64,000 nucleotides of DNA from Perca fluviatilis (Eukaryota; Chordata; Actinopteri; Perciformes; Percidae). The position numbers and the translations under genes are program-made. Shown here one piece after another: positions 1-11,621 of this stretch. Position 1 is the stretch's first letter, and every line of letters starts with the position of its first letter. The stretch spans positions 9,495,265 through 9,559,264 of the forward strand of contig NC_053134.1 of assembly GCF_010015445.1 (NCBI RefSeq). Reading direction: 5' to 3'. Below the pieces are notes generated by a model, which made no database searches, was not told the DNA's origin, and was given only the letters and a program-made list of their open reading frames with translations.

Positions 1-587
1 CCCTCAGGAGAGACCAAAACAAAGCTAAAAAGGGGGTCGGATGATGGACTTAGATTCACTAATTGGCTATAGAGACATGAGTCTAAATGAATGCCAATGT
101 TGCAGCATTTTTGCAACATTAGCAGAAATAAATAAAGTGAGATAAAATATTAGATAAGCCTCCAAGATTGGTGAATATGGGTATTTTTTCAACCAGGAGC
201 CAGATCCAAAACCGAAACCGCTATCAGAACCCCACACATTAATTCGGTCCTTTCCCCCCCCAACAAAAAATTCTTTATCAATTAAGCCTGTACTGCCATT
301 CCCTTCCCAACAACAAAAAGTGTCTTTGATGCACATTTATGTCTATGTCTGTGGGTGGGTGTACTGTATGTTTGTCTGGGGAGGTGTGCTGCTCATGTCA
401 AACATAAGGAAACACACTCTTGCTCTTTGTTGATCAGTATAACAATCTAACCTTGAGCAACCAGAGCATCTTCCTGTGCACTAGAGCGCATTGCAAAACA
501 AAGCAAACAATTGAGGAGAGGAGGAAGTAAGGGAGGGAGGTAAGGCAGAGCTGAGCCAAACAAACTGTCATACATTTCTCCTTCAGT
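1..587. other. Intronic sequence, nothing recognised
   Basis: No exon, RNA gene or transposon terminus is visible. A short purine-rich stretch lies near 513-545. The only long open frames here are ones without recognisable protein features. Confidence 0.6.
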
Positions 588-844
588 GAACTGATTAAGG
601 GTGTCACGATTTTGATTTTAATTCGAAATCACCCGAAAGTAAGTCACAATCTCGAACTTCGAATAAAAACAATGGAATCGTCGATGCTGCCACATCCCCA
701 TGTCACGTCCGGTCGGCTTGCCAAGCGGCCACGCCCCGATGTCATGTCCGGTCGGCTTGCCAAGTGGAAAAAAAAAAACACATACGTGTTGAAGTGCTGC
801 AAGTCAACCTCCTCTAACTTAGCTAAAGCCAGTCAAAAGATAGC

Positions 845-1045
845 ATGGCAACTGCAGATGCAGGAGACCCATCGACAGAACTTGAACCCCCTCCTCTTTC
901 ACTGAAGTGTGGAAGTATTTTGGATTTCCAGTGAGTTATGTTGACAACGTTCGCGTTGTCGTCAAAAAAGCCACAGTTTGCAAGCTCTGCTATGTGCGTG
1001 TACCATTTTCCTCCACTGGCAGCACGACTACCATGGCTAACTATG
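845..1045 (+). pseudogene. hAT transposase N-terminus, BED zinc finger relic
   Basis: Starting from an ATG at 845, one frame reads a short acidic/proline leader (MATADAGDPS...) and then stops. A second frame continues with VWKYFGF, a CKLC zinc knuckle around 976-990, and a STGSTTTM segment. This order (aromatic VWK.FGF, CxxC, serine/threonine-rich stretch before the expected histidines) is that of BED fingers at the N-terminus of hAT transposases and ZBED proteins. The frame change between leader and finger, and the loss of the downstream HxxxH pair, mark it as broken. The rest of the transposase is missing from the 2.08-kb element. Confidence 0.7.
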
Positions 1046-1408
1046 GACATGGCTGCTTTATTGTTTTTGTTTGTTTTGTTGTGAACTTGAATGTCATCTT
1101 CTGTGAAGAAGACTGCAGTTACAAAAGAGAAACTAGATAGCAGGCTATTCTGCTTAAGTTTCCAATTGACTGAAGATATATACATGATGTTGTTACAGGG
1201 CTCCAGACTAACTTTTTTCACTAGGAGCACAGTGGCCCCCAACTGAAAATTTTAGGGGCGCAACCACAAAATTTAGGGGCACACACCATAAATCAACATA
1301 CTAACCAAATATTCACTTTTCTACTAATTTCCACTGTATTACTAATAAATACTTTGATAATAGATGCAGAAATTACAATGTGCGGTTTCAAATTTAGTTT
1401 CACATTTT

Positions 1409-1691
1409 ATTTTGGGGCGGCTGTGGCTCATTGGTAGAGCGGTCGCCTGCCAATCGGAAAATTGGCAGGTTCGATCCCTGGCCCTGCAGTCCCATGCCAA
1501 AGTGTCCTTGGGCAAGACACTGAACCCTGCGCTGCGCATCGGAGTGTAAATGTGTGTGAGTGTTTATCTGATGAGCAGGTGGCACCTTGTACGGCAGCCT
1601 CGGCCACAGCGTGTGAATGGTTCCTGTATATGTTAAAGAGCTTTGAGTAGTCGTTAAGACTAGAAAAGCGCTATATAAAAACAGTCCATTT
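1409..1691 (+). mobile_element. tRNA-derived SINE (GGGGCGGC type) inside the hAT
   Basis: It begins GGGGCGGCTGTGGCTCATTGG, with an RNA polymerase III A box (TGGCTCATTGG) at about 1423-1433 and a B box (GGTTCGATCCC) at about 1468-1478. The body includes the CTTGGGCAAGACACTGAACC segment. The tail ends in AAAAGCGCTATATAAA and CAGTCCATTTA. A short acatttt at 1402-1408 and 1692-1698 may be its target duplication. This head-body-tail arrangement is common in percomorph fish; I do not assign a family name. It lies inside the hAT, so it is younger. Confidence 0.85.
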
Positions 1692-2680
1692 ACATTTTGC
1701 ACTTTTGAAGATGCAACATAGAAGGTAAACCGACAGCACCATGGCTGTCATGACAGTACAAATATTTAAAATGTATACCAGCTCTAGTCTCCAGTCTACA
1801 ATTACAATGAATTCAACTTAAAATGAAACATGCATTGTTTAGGCTACTAAACTAAAATAAAAATAAACCCCTCCCTCTCTCCTCCCAAACCTGCCCTACA
1901 ACCTTGAATTGAATAATTATTAATTTGTTACTCACTGTAACTTTTATTCTTGTATTTATAGTTTTATTTTCATCATGACCGTTTTTAATTGCTCTTTAAT
2001 GTTTCATGTAAAGCACTTTGAATTGCCTTGTTGCTGGAAGGTGCTGTAGAAATCAAGCTGCCTTCAGCCTGTCAGTCAGTCCCCAGGGCAGATAAACCAA
2101 CATTGTGCCTGCTTGACTCACAGGAAGTGTAACGTCAACAGCCCCGCGACCGCTTTCGCCTCGATATTAATATAATATTGCAGCAAATGCTGTCTGCGTG
2201 AAGTTTTGAAAAAATTTAACCACACTTCTTTCCGGCATTTCCGTGACTCACTGTAACTTCAACAAAACTGCAGAGCCGACGAGTGTGCTCCGTCCACACC
2301 TCTGCGCGTGTGTGTGTGTGCGCGCGTCGGAGCTCCGCTCTCTGTCACTATGCAGATATTACAGATAAGCTTTGTGCATACACGCTCTCAGGTACCGAAA
2401 TTTCCACGTTTAAGTGTAAAAAAGGGGGCAAATTTACTGGTCGCACATGCGCGACTTGATTTAAAATTTAGTTGCACATTCTAAAATTTTGGTCGCAAAA
2501 TTGACAATGTAGTGCGGTACATTGCGAACAAAGATCAGATATTATATTGCATAAAAGTCTAGTCTAAAAGTGTATTCCATTTTTAGACTAGACTATAAAA
2601 AATAAATTAAAAAATGTAAGAATCGAATCGAACCGTGACCTTAGAATCGAAAATGTAATCGTGACACCCCTAGAACTGAT

Positions 2681-3586
2681 AGGTAGAGTTGGAAAATGAG
2701 ACGACAAAGTTTTCTGTTGTGTGAGAGGGTGCAGTTTATCCAAACAACTGGCTAAAGAAAAATGATGCAAAATTTCTCTTGTGTGTGGAGGAATCAAACA
2801 TGGGCTGGCATGCAGTTTGTGTAATTGGGTGATAACTTGAAAATTCAGGTTTCCCCTTATATTGTACTGTGAAAAGATTCTGGGGCACAGCAGGATTACA
2901 GTTAAACACAAGATAAACAAAAGAACTACTGAGAGATATTTGCAGTACGCAGTTACAAAAGATGATCCTTCAGCTTTTGCTGCTCATTTGGTGTTCAGTA
3001 TCCGATTCATCACTGGCAACGGAGTATTGCAAAAGATGAAATAGCTATGAGGTATTGAACATCCTATTAGTGAGACATTTTGATTTGCCACTACACCTGC
3101 TAGTACACCTGGGAAGGGTACCTCTAATCAGAACGGCTTTGGTTTGTAATAAAAAAATCTTCTGTGAGGAAGACACTGAAACACTACAGTACAGTACATG
3201 CCTATGCACTACAAGTCATTCTGCAGGATTGAAATATAATGTACACTAACACTTTAGCCGAGAAGAATGCATATTATCACATCACTAAAATGTAACCTTA
3301 TCAAAAACTACATAATATAAAAAAAAAAACTAACTAAAAATTAACTAGTAAAATGTACCAGTACATGAAGATTTGCATAAATGGAGATACAAAGGCTTTT
3401 ACACACCTGTTTATGCAAATTAAATGAACTTATTTCACAATAAACTTTAACATAAAAAGCAAAAACCCTCTTGGTTATATTGAAGAGGTCAAGAGTAGAA
3501 ACTAAATAAGACACGGTTGACCTCCGATTCTCAGCATTTGCTACCTAAATCTGTCTGATAGTTGAAAAGAGTGCTTTAGGGATTTA
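2681..3586. other. Intronic sequence, nothing recognised
   Basis: AT-rich unique-looking DNA with no splice-flanked open frame, terminal repeats or RNA gene that I can identify. Confidence 0.5.
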
Positions 3587-3783
3587 GCCAGAAAGCCAAA
3601 GAGCGAAATACAACACTGCGTGAATACCTCAGCAATGCTCAAGTGGCGAGGGAGCTCAAGGATTTCTTCTCAAGGGAAAACCCAGAGCTACAGCTGAGGA
3701 GGATGGAAGGATGGATAATAAATGAGGAGTGGGAACACCTAAAAGCTGCTTGGAGCTCCACCTGTGAGAAGGCCCAAGGGCAG
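3587..3783 (+). pseudogene. Unidentified coding-like fragment, probably transposon-derived
   Basis: An uninterrupted frame of about 65 codons reads SQKAKERNTTLREYLSN... and continues through ELKDFFSRENPEL and WEHLKAAWSSTCEKA. It is hydrophilic, helix-like and compositionally normal for protein, unlike the surrounding AT-rich DNA. It lacks a start ATG and runs straight into what looks like a hAT terminus at 3783. I do not recognise the family. It could be the end of a transposon-encoded protein or an exapted fragment. Confidence 0.35.
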
Positions 3784-3860
3784 GGGTCAGCAACCTTAGG
3801 AACACGTGCCACTATTGGCACACGGTAGCTCAACCCATGGCACACTAGCATCAAGTGCGC
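3783..3860 (+). mobile_element. Solitary hAT-like terminus
   Basis: The sequence CAGGGGTCAGCAACCTTAGG, followed by GTGCCACTATTGGCACAC, resembles the 5' end of Charlie-like hAT elements (CAGGGGTC... start). No matching right end or target duplication is found nearby, so this is a truncated or decayed piece. Confidence 0.4.
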
Positions 3861-4051
3861 TCAAGTTTTTGGGAAAATGTTCCAATCCGCATGCCAAATG
3901 GACCTCTTTCACAGCCATTGGCAGGAGCACAGCCGGTTATTTACGGTAGTTTGATTGACATTTTCCCCAACCCTAGGGAGAAGGACCCAAAAGCACTGAC
4001 CTATGGAGCAAAGGACTTAAGTCATTCAGTGATTTAATATTGCACTTTCAT
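3861..4051. other. Intronic sequence, nothing recognised
   Basis: Short spacer between the hAT-like terminus and the next SINE; no feature seen. Confidence 0.5.
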
Positions 4052-4281
4052 AAAGTTGAGGAACTTATGGGGCGCCCGGTTAGCTCAGTTGATAGAGCGG
4101 GCGCCCATATATAGAGGTTTACTCCTCGACGCAGCGGGCCCGGGTTTGACTCTGACCTGCGGCCCTTTGCTGCATGTCATCCCCCCCCTCTCTCTCTCCC
4201 CTTTCATTTCTTCAGCTGTCCTGGTCAATAAAGGCCTGAAAATGCCCCAAAAATAATCTTTAAAAAAAAGTTGAGGAACTT
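4052..4281 (+). mobile_element. tRNA-derived SINE (GGGCGCCC type), full length
   Basis: The element body is 4067-4266. It has an A box (TAGCTCAGTTG) at about 4081-4091 and a B box-like segment (GGGTTTGACTCTGACC). The conserved body CCTGCGGCCCTTTGCTGCATG follows, then a pyrimidine tract and an AATAAAGGCCTGAAAATGCC tail ending in an A run. It is flanked by an exact 15-bp duplication, aaagttgaggaactt, at 4052-4066 and 4267-4281, as expected of LINE-mediated retroposition. Confidence 0.93.
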
Positions 4282-5817
4282 GCAAGAGACACATCATATT
4301 AAAAAAAAAAAGTCTGAATTGATGAAGCAGAAGCTGAGATAGCCTGAAAGTTAGTCCCTATTGTAGGTCAAGCTCTAAAAACCTTGGATTCTACACTTCC
4401 CATAATGCAACTTGACAAAAGCCAAGATTACTCACGTGATGTCCCTGAAGTCAACTTCATCAGCTCCCCCAGAGCCACACAAGACATTACTCAACTGTTT
4501 GCACAGGCTGAGTAGTACTCCCTGTAACTTTGCGTGTAAAACCGAAGGAACGGCTCTCAAACATGAAGATGAGAAGTCATTTCAAAGTAAAAGAATAAGC
4601 AAACAATGAGATTCTGATCATTTGAAAAAAGAAAATGTCTCACCAATATTCCCACCAGCATCACTGGCTGAGAAATGTTTTGTTCTGTCTTAAGGAGCAC
4701 GTCAACATTCAAATCTACAGTATGTACTACATCGGGCCTCACTTCAAAAATGCTTCATGATTGGTCAACCGCCTGTACCTGAAATAGTGCTTCAACCTGT
4801 GGGAAAGCTACTGTACGTTGTATTCTTGTTTGAAGATAATACACTTTCATCACCCCTGTGGGCCAAATGCAACAAAACAGGATTTACTAGATAATTAAAC
4901 AAATAGAAAGGACTGAGATAACAGAAAAAAAAGTAATAAAGCAGATTGCAAATGTTTATTATCTGTGGGGTGTTGACGCTAACGTGTTTTTCTTTTTTTT
5001 TTTGGGTTGGTTTTTTTGAGGGTTGGTTGACCGAGACATTTGCTGCATTGCACCATGCACTTTAGAATAAAACAGACCTGCATCTCACATGCAGTACGAG
5101 CTTGCTAGATTTAATGTTTCACAGCCTGTGGGTTTCTTATGAAACAACCTGAAAACTGTACCTGTGTCAGTCGAGACCTGAGCTCCAACATCAAATAGGT
5201 TGCAGCGTGTTTCCATCTGTACAATTCCTTGCATAGTGTTGCCATTTTAGATAAGCGCATACACTTTCTGTCATAATATCATCATCTTGCAAATTGAATA
5301 CTTGTAGTGTCAAGTTTAGTTGTGTGGATCATAGCAAATAATGATATGGAACATCTGACATTATGATAGCTTTCCCCTCATTCGGCAGGTCACAGTTTAA
5401 GATAGTGTAGCAGCCTCTGCACATTCAATTCCCCATCCCACTGATGTGGCAAAGATGGAATATTTCATTAGGGGTTTGGATAAACAGAATCAGAGCTCCG
5501 ATATGTCTGTGTGAGCGCACTGGCTAAGCAGACTAAGCACTTGTCTTGCTATTACCTAAAGCCACAGAGAGCAACAGCGACACAGATTGGATCTCTGATT
5601 GCAGAGACCTCCCAGAAAAAATTATTGCTCGAATATGACCGGAACACGATGGTGATAATCAACCTTGGCTGCAGGACATTTTTAAAACATCTAGCAAAAT
5701 TCTTCGACAACCCTCTGGTGATTGCACACCTTACTGTTGGCTGCAGTATGCCACCTCATTTGACCAGACTTGATGGGAAAACACAGGGGAGGAGAAATGT
5801 GAGAAATCAGATACGAT
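4282..5817. other. Intronic sequence, nothing recognised
   Basis: No gene or repeat boundary found. Several T-rich runs occur around 4990-5020. The 102-codon frame at 5511-5819 shows no recognisable motif or good splice context. Confidence 0.5.
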
Positions 5818-6047
5818 AAAGAATGATCCCTGGGGGCGACCTCTAGCTCACCCAGTAGGAGCGTGCGCCCCGTGTAGGCTGAGGCCTTTGCAGCGGCTGG
5901 GATTCGAATCCGACCTGCGGCCCTTTGCTGCGTGTCATCCCCCATCTCTTTCCCACCGTTCCTGTCTATCCACTGTCGCTCTGAAATAAAGGGGAAATAA
6001 GCCCCCAAAAAAAGAATCTGAAAAAAAAAGAGAAAAGAATGATCCCT
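5818..6047 (+). mobile_element. tRNA-derived SINE (GGGCGCCC type), diverged
   Basis: The body is 5832-6033. It has the same order as the 4067 copy: degraded A box (CTAGCTCACCCAG), B box (GATTCGAATCC), CCTGCGGCCCTTTGCTGCGTG body, AATAAAGG and an A-rich tail. It is flanked by an exact 14-bp duplication, aaagaatgatccct, at 5818-5831 and 6034-6047. Confidence 0.92.
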
Positions 6048-6400
6048 ATTCTTGGCCTCAAAACACTTAGGGCCATATTTTAATGATCTGAAATGCAAGT
6101 ATCAAACGTGAAACGCAAGTAGCTTTGTGGGTGGATCTCGGGCGCTGTTGCTATTATACTGGCGGGATAAACGAGTCTTGTGCCCGACAAGACCAGATCT
6201 AAAATGGGTTGGTCTGAGGTAGCTAGGTGTGGTTTGGGCGTAACGTGAAAATAACCAATCAGAGCGTCATCTCACATTCCCTTTAAGAGCAGGCGCGCTT
6301 GTTCCATGGCGGATTGCTATTATGACGGCGGATTTGCCTGGCGCACGCCAGCAGGAGCTGTCCGGGATGCGGCAAAGTAATAAATGCCCGTCTTGGCCGG

Positions 6401-6607
6401 GTGGCGATGTTGCTGCGGCCTCTCGGGTGCGTCTCCTCAAGTCTGGAGAGGATTGCTGCAGCCATGGAGCGTGGGCCTCCAAACGCACCACCTGCTCCTG
6501 TTGTGCCCCTTCCTCCTCCCCCCACTCCATCTCCGTCCACCCGCTGGAGGTGGAGCGCATTGCCACTCTCGGACCAGATCCCACCGGAGTGTCCAATCCC
6601 ACCGTAG
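6401..6607 (+). pseudogene. Proline-rich C-terminal relic, possibly the Harbinger Myb-like protein
   Basis: A plus-strand frame contains SSSLERIAAAMERG followed by a proline-rich run (PPNAPPAPVVPLPPPP). Harbinger elements usually carry a second gene for a Myb/SANT-like protein; a helical segment and low-complexity tail opposite the transposase end would fit its C-terminus. This is inferred from position and composition only. The same DNA is open on the minus strand, so the coding direction is uncertain. Confidence 0.35.
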
Positions 6608-6778
6608 TTCAACATCACGTCTCCTTAAGTCCTCTAATATTTCCTCATTTATGTCATCAAGACATCCATGATTCATGGAAATGTTGTGTAAAACACAACA
6701 AGCCACAAAGAATGCAGCGACTTTTTGAGGACTGTACTGTAAAGTCCCTCCTGATCTATCCAAACACCTGAAGTGCAT
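6580..6778 (-). pseudogene. HARBI1-like transposase C-terminus, fragment
   Basis: On the minus strand the frame reads FRCLDRSGGTLQYSP, then VAAFFVACCVLHNI and INEEILEDLRRRDVEL. The pattern RFRCLD..GG.LQYSP followed by CCVLHNI is the conserved C-terminal end of Harbinger/HARBI1 DDE nucleases (DDE_Tnp_4 type). The catalytic upstream region is absent. Beyond about 6590 the frame runs into unrelated GC-rich sequence at the internal deletion junction. Non-functional; identity of the family is quite secure. Confidence 0.8.
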
Positions 6779-7188
6779 TTCCAGTAATATTTTTCCTTGT
6801 AATTATGTAGGCTATGGTATGCAAAAATGGAAACTGCTGCGTCCGTGTAAATGAAAGAAGCAAAGCGTATGCGCGTTGTGCACACGCTACATTATGGCCA
6901 AGCATGCGCTCTTAAATAGCATCTGAATAACTGCACCACTGACTTTAGACCAGGTTTTTCCTGGTGGCGGAATTGTTTTCTGAAACTGCAAAATAGCACC
7001 AGGGAACGTTTGCGCCTGAACACGCCTCCTCTTTTCGCTGAACTGCCCCCGGGAGCGCAAATACATTCCCTAATTTACCGACGTGCGTCTGTGGAGGGAA
7101 AAGTCCGCTGTGCGTCGGGTGCAAAATAGGAACGATACATGCGTCGGTGTACAAAGGTAATTGCGCTGGGTGCAAGATATGGCCCTTA

Positions 7189-8887
7189 GACTTGATTCGT
7201 GAGCACAAAAACAAGCCTGAATTTGCTTAAGCTTGTGATCTCTTTAACCCCAGACTCTGCTTTGCACTGTTCCTCTCTTTCCCAGTCCCTTTCCTTATCC
7301 TTAGCTTTAGCATCCAAGAGAAGCCAATTAGTCATTCAGCCCCAGTAATTAACATGAGGGATGGAGAAGCCTAATGCTGCTAATACTTGAGAATTGTGAC
7401 AGTGAAACTGTCTCTAATGAGACCGACCCTGGGGATTCTCTTCTCACGTCTTTGGCCTCGCTGGCTCTCTCCACGATGGATGCTGCTAATCGCTACGACT
7501 GAAACATTTTTAAGCCCATCGTAGGGAGGTGGGAAGCAATGACGGTAGTATGCCATTCTATGAAGGGAATTTCCATGGGAGAGGATGTTTACAAAGACTG
7601 GTTTACAAAAGAAATGATCCAGGTCAGGCTTTCCACCTTTGTGTCATGTCAACAAACAACTGGCACAGACAAATGCGTACAAAATCACATGCCAAATGAT
7701 AAGGTAGAGTACTTAAATGCACATAGATTTACAGGTAACTAAACACGCACATAGAAGCCCCTTTGTGTCCAATTCAAAAAATGTCTGGCTTTGGCGCCCA
7801 CGGTGGTAGAACAAAACGTGAATAAATTGCAATTGGCAAGACCACATCCATTTTTATTGTGAAAAATGTTATAATCATTTTGAAATCACATTTTACACTT
7901 AGTGGTGTTAAACCAATAAAGCAATGTATTTTTGATTTTGTTTTTAGTTTTTTTACAACCACACTTATTTGTACCCACTCAGTCTCAGTCTGAGTGATAA
8001 GAGACTGCGCTGTTCACCGGACAGAAGCAATTCTACACAGACTGATGAATAACGGAGATCTGTTAATCAAGTTATCTTTCCCCCCTACAAAACAACATGA
8101 TTAAGATGTTTACGTGACAGTTGCTGTAATCAGAGCACTGCCTTCCTCATAATCAAATTATAAACATTTTAATACAGAATAATAGTTTTCCTGGCCGTGT
8201 GTTTGTGTGTGCAGCACCACTGCGGAGGGAGACATTTCGTCCAGGGTTGGCCAAAGGACCGCCCTTTTGGCCACAAAGGCTCTGGCCATGAATATTAAAG
8301 CTGTGGGTCTGCGTGTCCCCAAGCTGCTCTGTGGACCAAATCAAGCACACCTCTCTGTCCTCAGTCTACAGGAAGTGCCTGAACCATCATTCACCCAGTG
8401 GTGAAAGGAAGCTGACAGGGACCCTCAGATGTCACACAAGATCAACTAGTTCACTCTTTGAGTATGAGCTTTTAAACCTTAAAAAAACATGAATATTTGG
8501 AAAACTTACTCAAGAGTCTAGAAAAGCAAAATGTGATTCTGTGTCTGTCTCCGAACCCGTCATTTCATTGACCGCTCGCTAAACCTCTGCCTTTAATAGT
8601 TTTTGCCCAATTATAGCATAGCAAACGTATATGTTCTATACTATAATTGGGCTATAATTGGGTGCCTATAGGCACATTAGGCCTGTTAAGCTTTGAATCT
8701 TTCCGTGTAGGAAGTGGTATGCATGGGGCTGTAGTGAGAACGATAATGACCATTTTTTCTTTTCCAAAACGAGATTAAAGATTAAAAGTAAAAGGAATGG
8801 ATTAAACTGCGTTTGTCTGCTCTAAAATACAAATGTATGTAAGCTAAGTAGCAAAACATGTTAGAACAGTTTTTTTCTGTACTTTAC
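7189..8887. other. Intronic sequence, nothing recognised
   Basis: No transposon ends, exon or RNA gene identified. A small direct repeat (ctataattgggct-like) occurs near 8638-8662. Confidence 0.5.
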
Positions 8888-9337
8888 TTAAAGCAACACC
8901 AAAGCACTATTTAAAGATCATTTTTTTGGGCTTTTGCGCCTTTAATTTTGACAGGACAGCTGGGTGAGAAAGGGGAGAGGGGAAGACATGCATGAAATTG
9001 TCATAGGTTGGATTCAAACCCTGGACCTCTGCGTCAAGGCATCAACCTCTCAGTATATGTGCCCCTGCTCTACCACTGAGGCAACCCGGCCACACCAAAG
9101 CCCTTTTCCTCTTCGGTCCCCCTACAGGTTGGAAGCGGAATTGTCCACTACCGTTCTCATTCAAACTACAGATCCGCTACCCGATCTGGCATACTTGCAT
9201 AGTGCGGTTATAGCCGATAGAGGGCCGCAAAGCGAATGCAGAAGTGCTGTTCACCCTGTTACGAGTTGATGAACCACTGAAACGATTTTAAAAACATTAT
9301 TTTAAAAGGTACAAAAGAATCTTTGGTGTTGCTTTAA
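8888..9337. mobile_element. TTAA-flanked MITE interrupted by a SINE
   Basis: The ends are TTAA|AGCAACACCAAAG at 8888 and CTTTGGTGTTGCT|TTAA ending at 9337. Termini starting AGC and not CC, with TTAA duplications, fit a Kolobok-like element better than piggyBac, but the class is not proven. A SINE of about 186 bp is inserted close to the left end. Confidence 0.8.
8896..9101 (-). mobile_element. tRNA-derived SINE (GGGCGCCC type) nested in MITE
   Basis: Minus-strand copy, body 8906-9091, running from the tRNA head (GGCCGGGTTGCCTCAGTGG, read on the minus strand) to a tail at the left (TTTAAAGATC). The A box and the B box (GGATTCAAACCCTGGACC region on the plus strand) are recognisable but decayed. 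It is flanked by the exact 10-bp duplication acaccaaagc at 8896-8905 and 9092-9101, which is itself part of the MITE's left terminus. Confidence 0.88.
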
Positions 9338-11451
9338 CTAGAGCAATGCTGTTTCTTTATTTAGTATTATATGTCTTCTACATAGATCGTTAACTTGTGA
9401 GGATTGCCTGGGACATGTAGTTTTAGCCTTAGTCTTTTAGCACAGTATAATAATGTAAATAGTGCATATTTTAGACATTTTACAGTGTTTTCGTTTTAAG
9501 ATGTTTCCGATGGAAGCATTAAAAGGTCAGCTGGAGACGGCGTTTTCAACCAGCTCATGGAGCTAATGTTAGCTTAACTAGCTAGCTAGCTACAGCCTGT
9601 AAACTCTGTCAATGACAGCTGCCATTGTAGCTGGTGGCCAGCTAGAAATGAGAAGCTGCTGCGGTTTAACTCTGTCTGAAATCAAGGGCCCATTGTAACA
9701 AAAATAAGAAGAATAGATTTAACTGCATATGTGCCTTGGTGAAATGGAAAGCTCGACAGGCACAGCAACAGTAACTAGATGGAGGGGCTTAGCTGTCAAT
9801 TCTACCAAACTGACATCAACGTGCTCACCACTCAGACCAAGCACACACAGCACAATTATTCCTTGTAGTACACATACTATATTTCCTGTACGATGCAAAG
9901 AACAAATCTCACTTCCACTTCAGGGAAGCATAATTGAGGCTCAAGAGCCTCTCTGCATTTCATATGTTTCAGAGGCAGTAGCACCAACACACATTCAGTT
10001 GGTTTCTCGAATCATCGGTCAGAATGCACCAGGACACGCAAGCTGTTCCTGATCAACACGCTAAATTAAATTCTCATCTTTGCTGTCATCATTATTTAAA
10101 AAAAGAGAGGACAAACACTGTTTTGTCAAGTTTACATTTAAATGATGGCTCAAGGTTTGCATTCCATTTAACTCACCAGAGATAAAGGCCTGCAAATTCT
10201 TGGCCCGGTGGTGAACTACAGTTTGTGCAGTGCACTTCTCCGTGCTGTCCTGCCAAAATAGATACCAAGCATTTAGAGGAAAGATAGTGCTAAAAGTACA
10301 GTTTGGAAAAACACAAGCACATTTGTTAGTGTTGGGTTCCTACACTCCAGGAAAGGGATTGCTCTGCCTGCTGGTTCAATGTGTTTTTTCAAAAGTTATT
10401 TAAAAAGGATGGTGGGAATAACAGTCGCAACAAAGCAGAGAAAGGGAAGTTCACCGCTATGTTCGATTCTGTACAGTCCCAAGGCACATTTGTTTTGATG
10501 ACATATTCTAAATATGCGTTGATCGTGTGAAAATGTGCAGCTAGGGTGTGAGGATCAATAGTTTTGGTTGAATCTTCACAGTAAAAACGTCTAAATAACA
10601 CCTTTTATCAATCGCATACTGCTCAATTTGTGTGGTGTAACACATGCGGTACACCTTAAGACTATGTCCCAAAGAAATCCTTCGAGCTGAATTTTGCTGG
10701 ATTTCTGCCTCTTGTGGTGACAGCGCTGTGTGAATGAGATATACTAGACTACTCTTGTGGACACAATTGGGCGAGTTGAGGTCCATTTCTTACTCTCTCA
10801 CCCACCAGTTTTGATTATCTCCAGTTTTCGTCTTAAAAGGAGCTGTCATTTTTTTTTATCACAACCATCTCAAAGATGGATTCCTGGAAGATCCGGCGGG
10901 CTGTCGCATCTCATGGGCGCAAGGATGTGCAGTGGAACTGAGCTCCATTAAGATCCCTCCGCTGCGCTGTCAATTCCACAGCTCTCATTCAAAATGATGA
11001 ATAAGTTACGGACTGAATGATTTGCCAGGTGTGGAAAAATGTCTCCATGTGGTTTCAGGTGTTGCAAATGCATTTAAATTAAAAAGAAGTTTGTTAATAA
11101 ATTGCAATTACATTTTCTCTCTCATAGGCATCAGATCATTCTATCGAAAACGATGCAGGAAGCTCCCACGACAGCATCATAGTGAGGTGACCGCAGGTGG
11201 GCCACCTGATGGATGTGTCTATCCAACACCAGTACACGACTGACGAGGCCAGCCAGAGTTTGTGGGGGGGCCATCTTTGTGCGATGAAGGCCAATTAGGG
11301 AGCAAATTTCACACCTCTTCCCACGTCACGTCTATAGGCGGCAACTGCCGACGAGCATCGAGCATCGTGTCACGCTCACCACCCAGCCGGCACATCCACA
11401 TCTGTGTCCCGCCTTGTCAGTCAATCCCTCCCACCATCCCTCACCTCCAGC
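9338..11451. other. Intronic sequence, nothing recognised
   Basis: Unique-looking DNA without recognisable exon or transposon ends. A short gctagctagcta run occurs at about 9578-9592. Confidence 0.5.
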
Positions 11452-11488
11452 CCACACAGTCAGACACACAGTCAGACACACACAGTCA

Positions 11489-11542
<54 letters not shown>

Positions 11543-11580
11543 CAGACACACACACACACACACAGTCAGACACACAGTCA

Positions 11581-11618
<38 letters not shown>
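11452..11618. repeat. Compound (CA)n microsatellite with CAGTCAGACA interruptions
   Basis: About 167 bp of CA dinucleotides broken at least five times by the same CAGTCAGA motif. This suggests expansion of a longer unit before or along with the CA slippage. The histidine/threonine and valine/cysteine open frames across it are artefacts of the repeat. Confidence 0.97.

Positions 11619-11621
<3 letters not shown>

Larger units (their letters stand above)
588..2680 (+). mobile_element. hAT DNA transposon, decayed, with SINE inside
   Basis: The ends are inverted repeats: TAAGGGTGTCACGA at 596-609 and its near-complement TCGTGACACCCCTA ending at 2672. They are flanked by an exact 8-bp duplication, gaactgat, at 588-595 and 2673-2680. 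An 8-bp duplication with a TA(G/A)GG start is the hAT signature. The body is about 2.08 kb, holds a BED zinc-finger relic near its left end, and was later hit by a tRNA-derived SINE. No intact transposase remains. Confidence 0.9.
6067..7188. mobile_element. PIF/Harbinger deletion derivative
   Basis: Terminal inverted repeats start GGGCCATATTTTAATG at 6070 and end CAAGATATGGCCC at 7185. They are flanked by the 3-bp duplication TTA (6067-6069, 7186-7188), the Harbinger target preference (TWA). The 1.1-kb interior keeps a minus-strand HARBI1-like transposase end and a GC-rich, proline-coding plus-strand segment, so this is an internally deleted autonomous element and not a plain MITE. Confidence 0.9.

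Noticed and set aside
845..1045. Domesticated ZBED gene
   Set aside because: The finger is split between frames and the element keeps hAT ends and target duplications; it is a dead transposon.
4067..4150. tRNA gene
   Set aside because: A and B boxes are present, but the acceptor and anticodon stems do not close and a SINE body and tail follow. The same applies to the other tRNA-like heads at 1414, 5832, 13957, 29602 and 58888.
5511..5819. 102-codon plus-strand frame as a gene
   Set aside because: No motif, no splice or promoter context, and its 3' end runs into a SINE target duplication.
11452..11618. CRISPR-like array from the recurring CAGTCAGACA motif
   Set aside because: Spacing is irregular, 'spacers' are just CA repeats, and the window is eukaryotic; it is a compound microsatellite.
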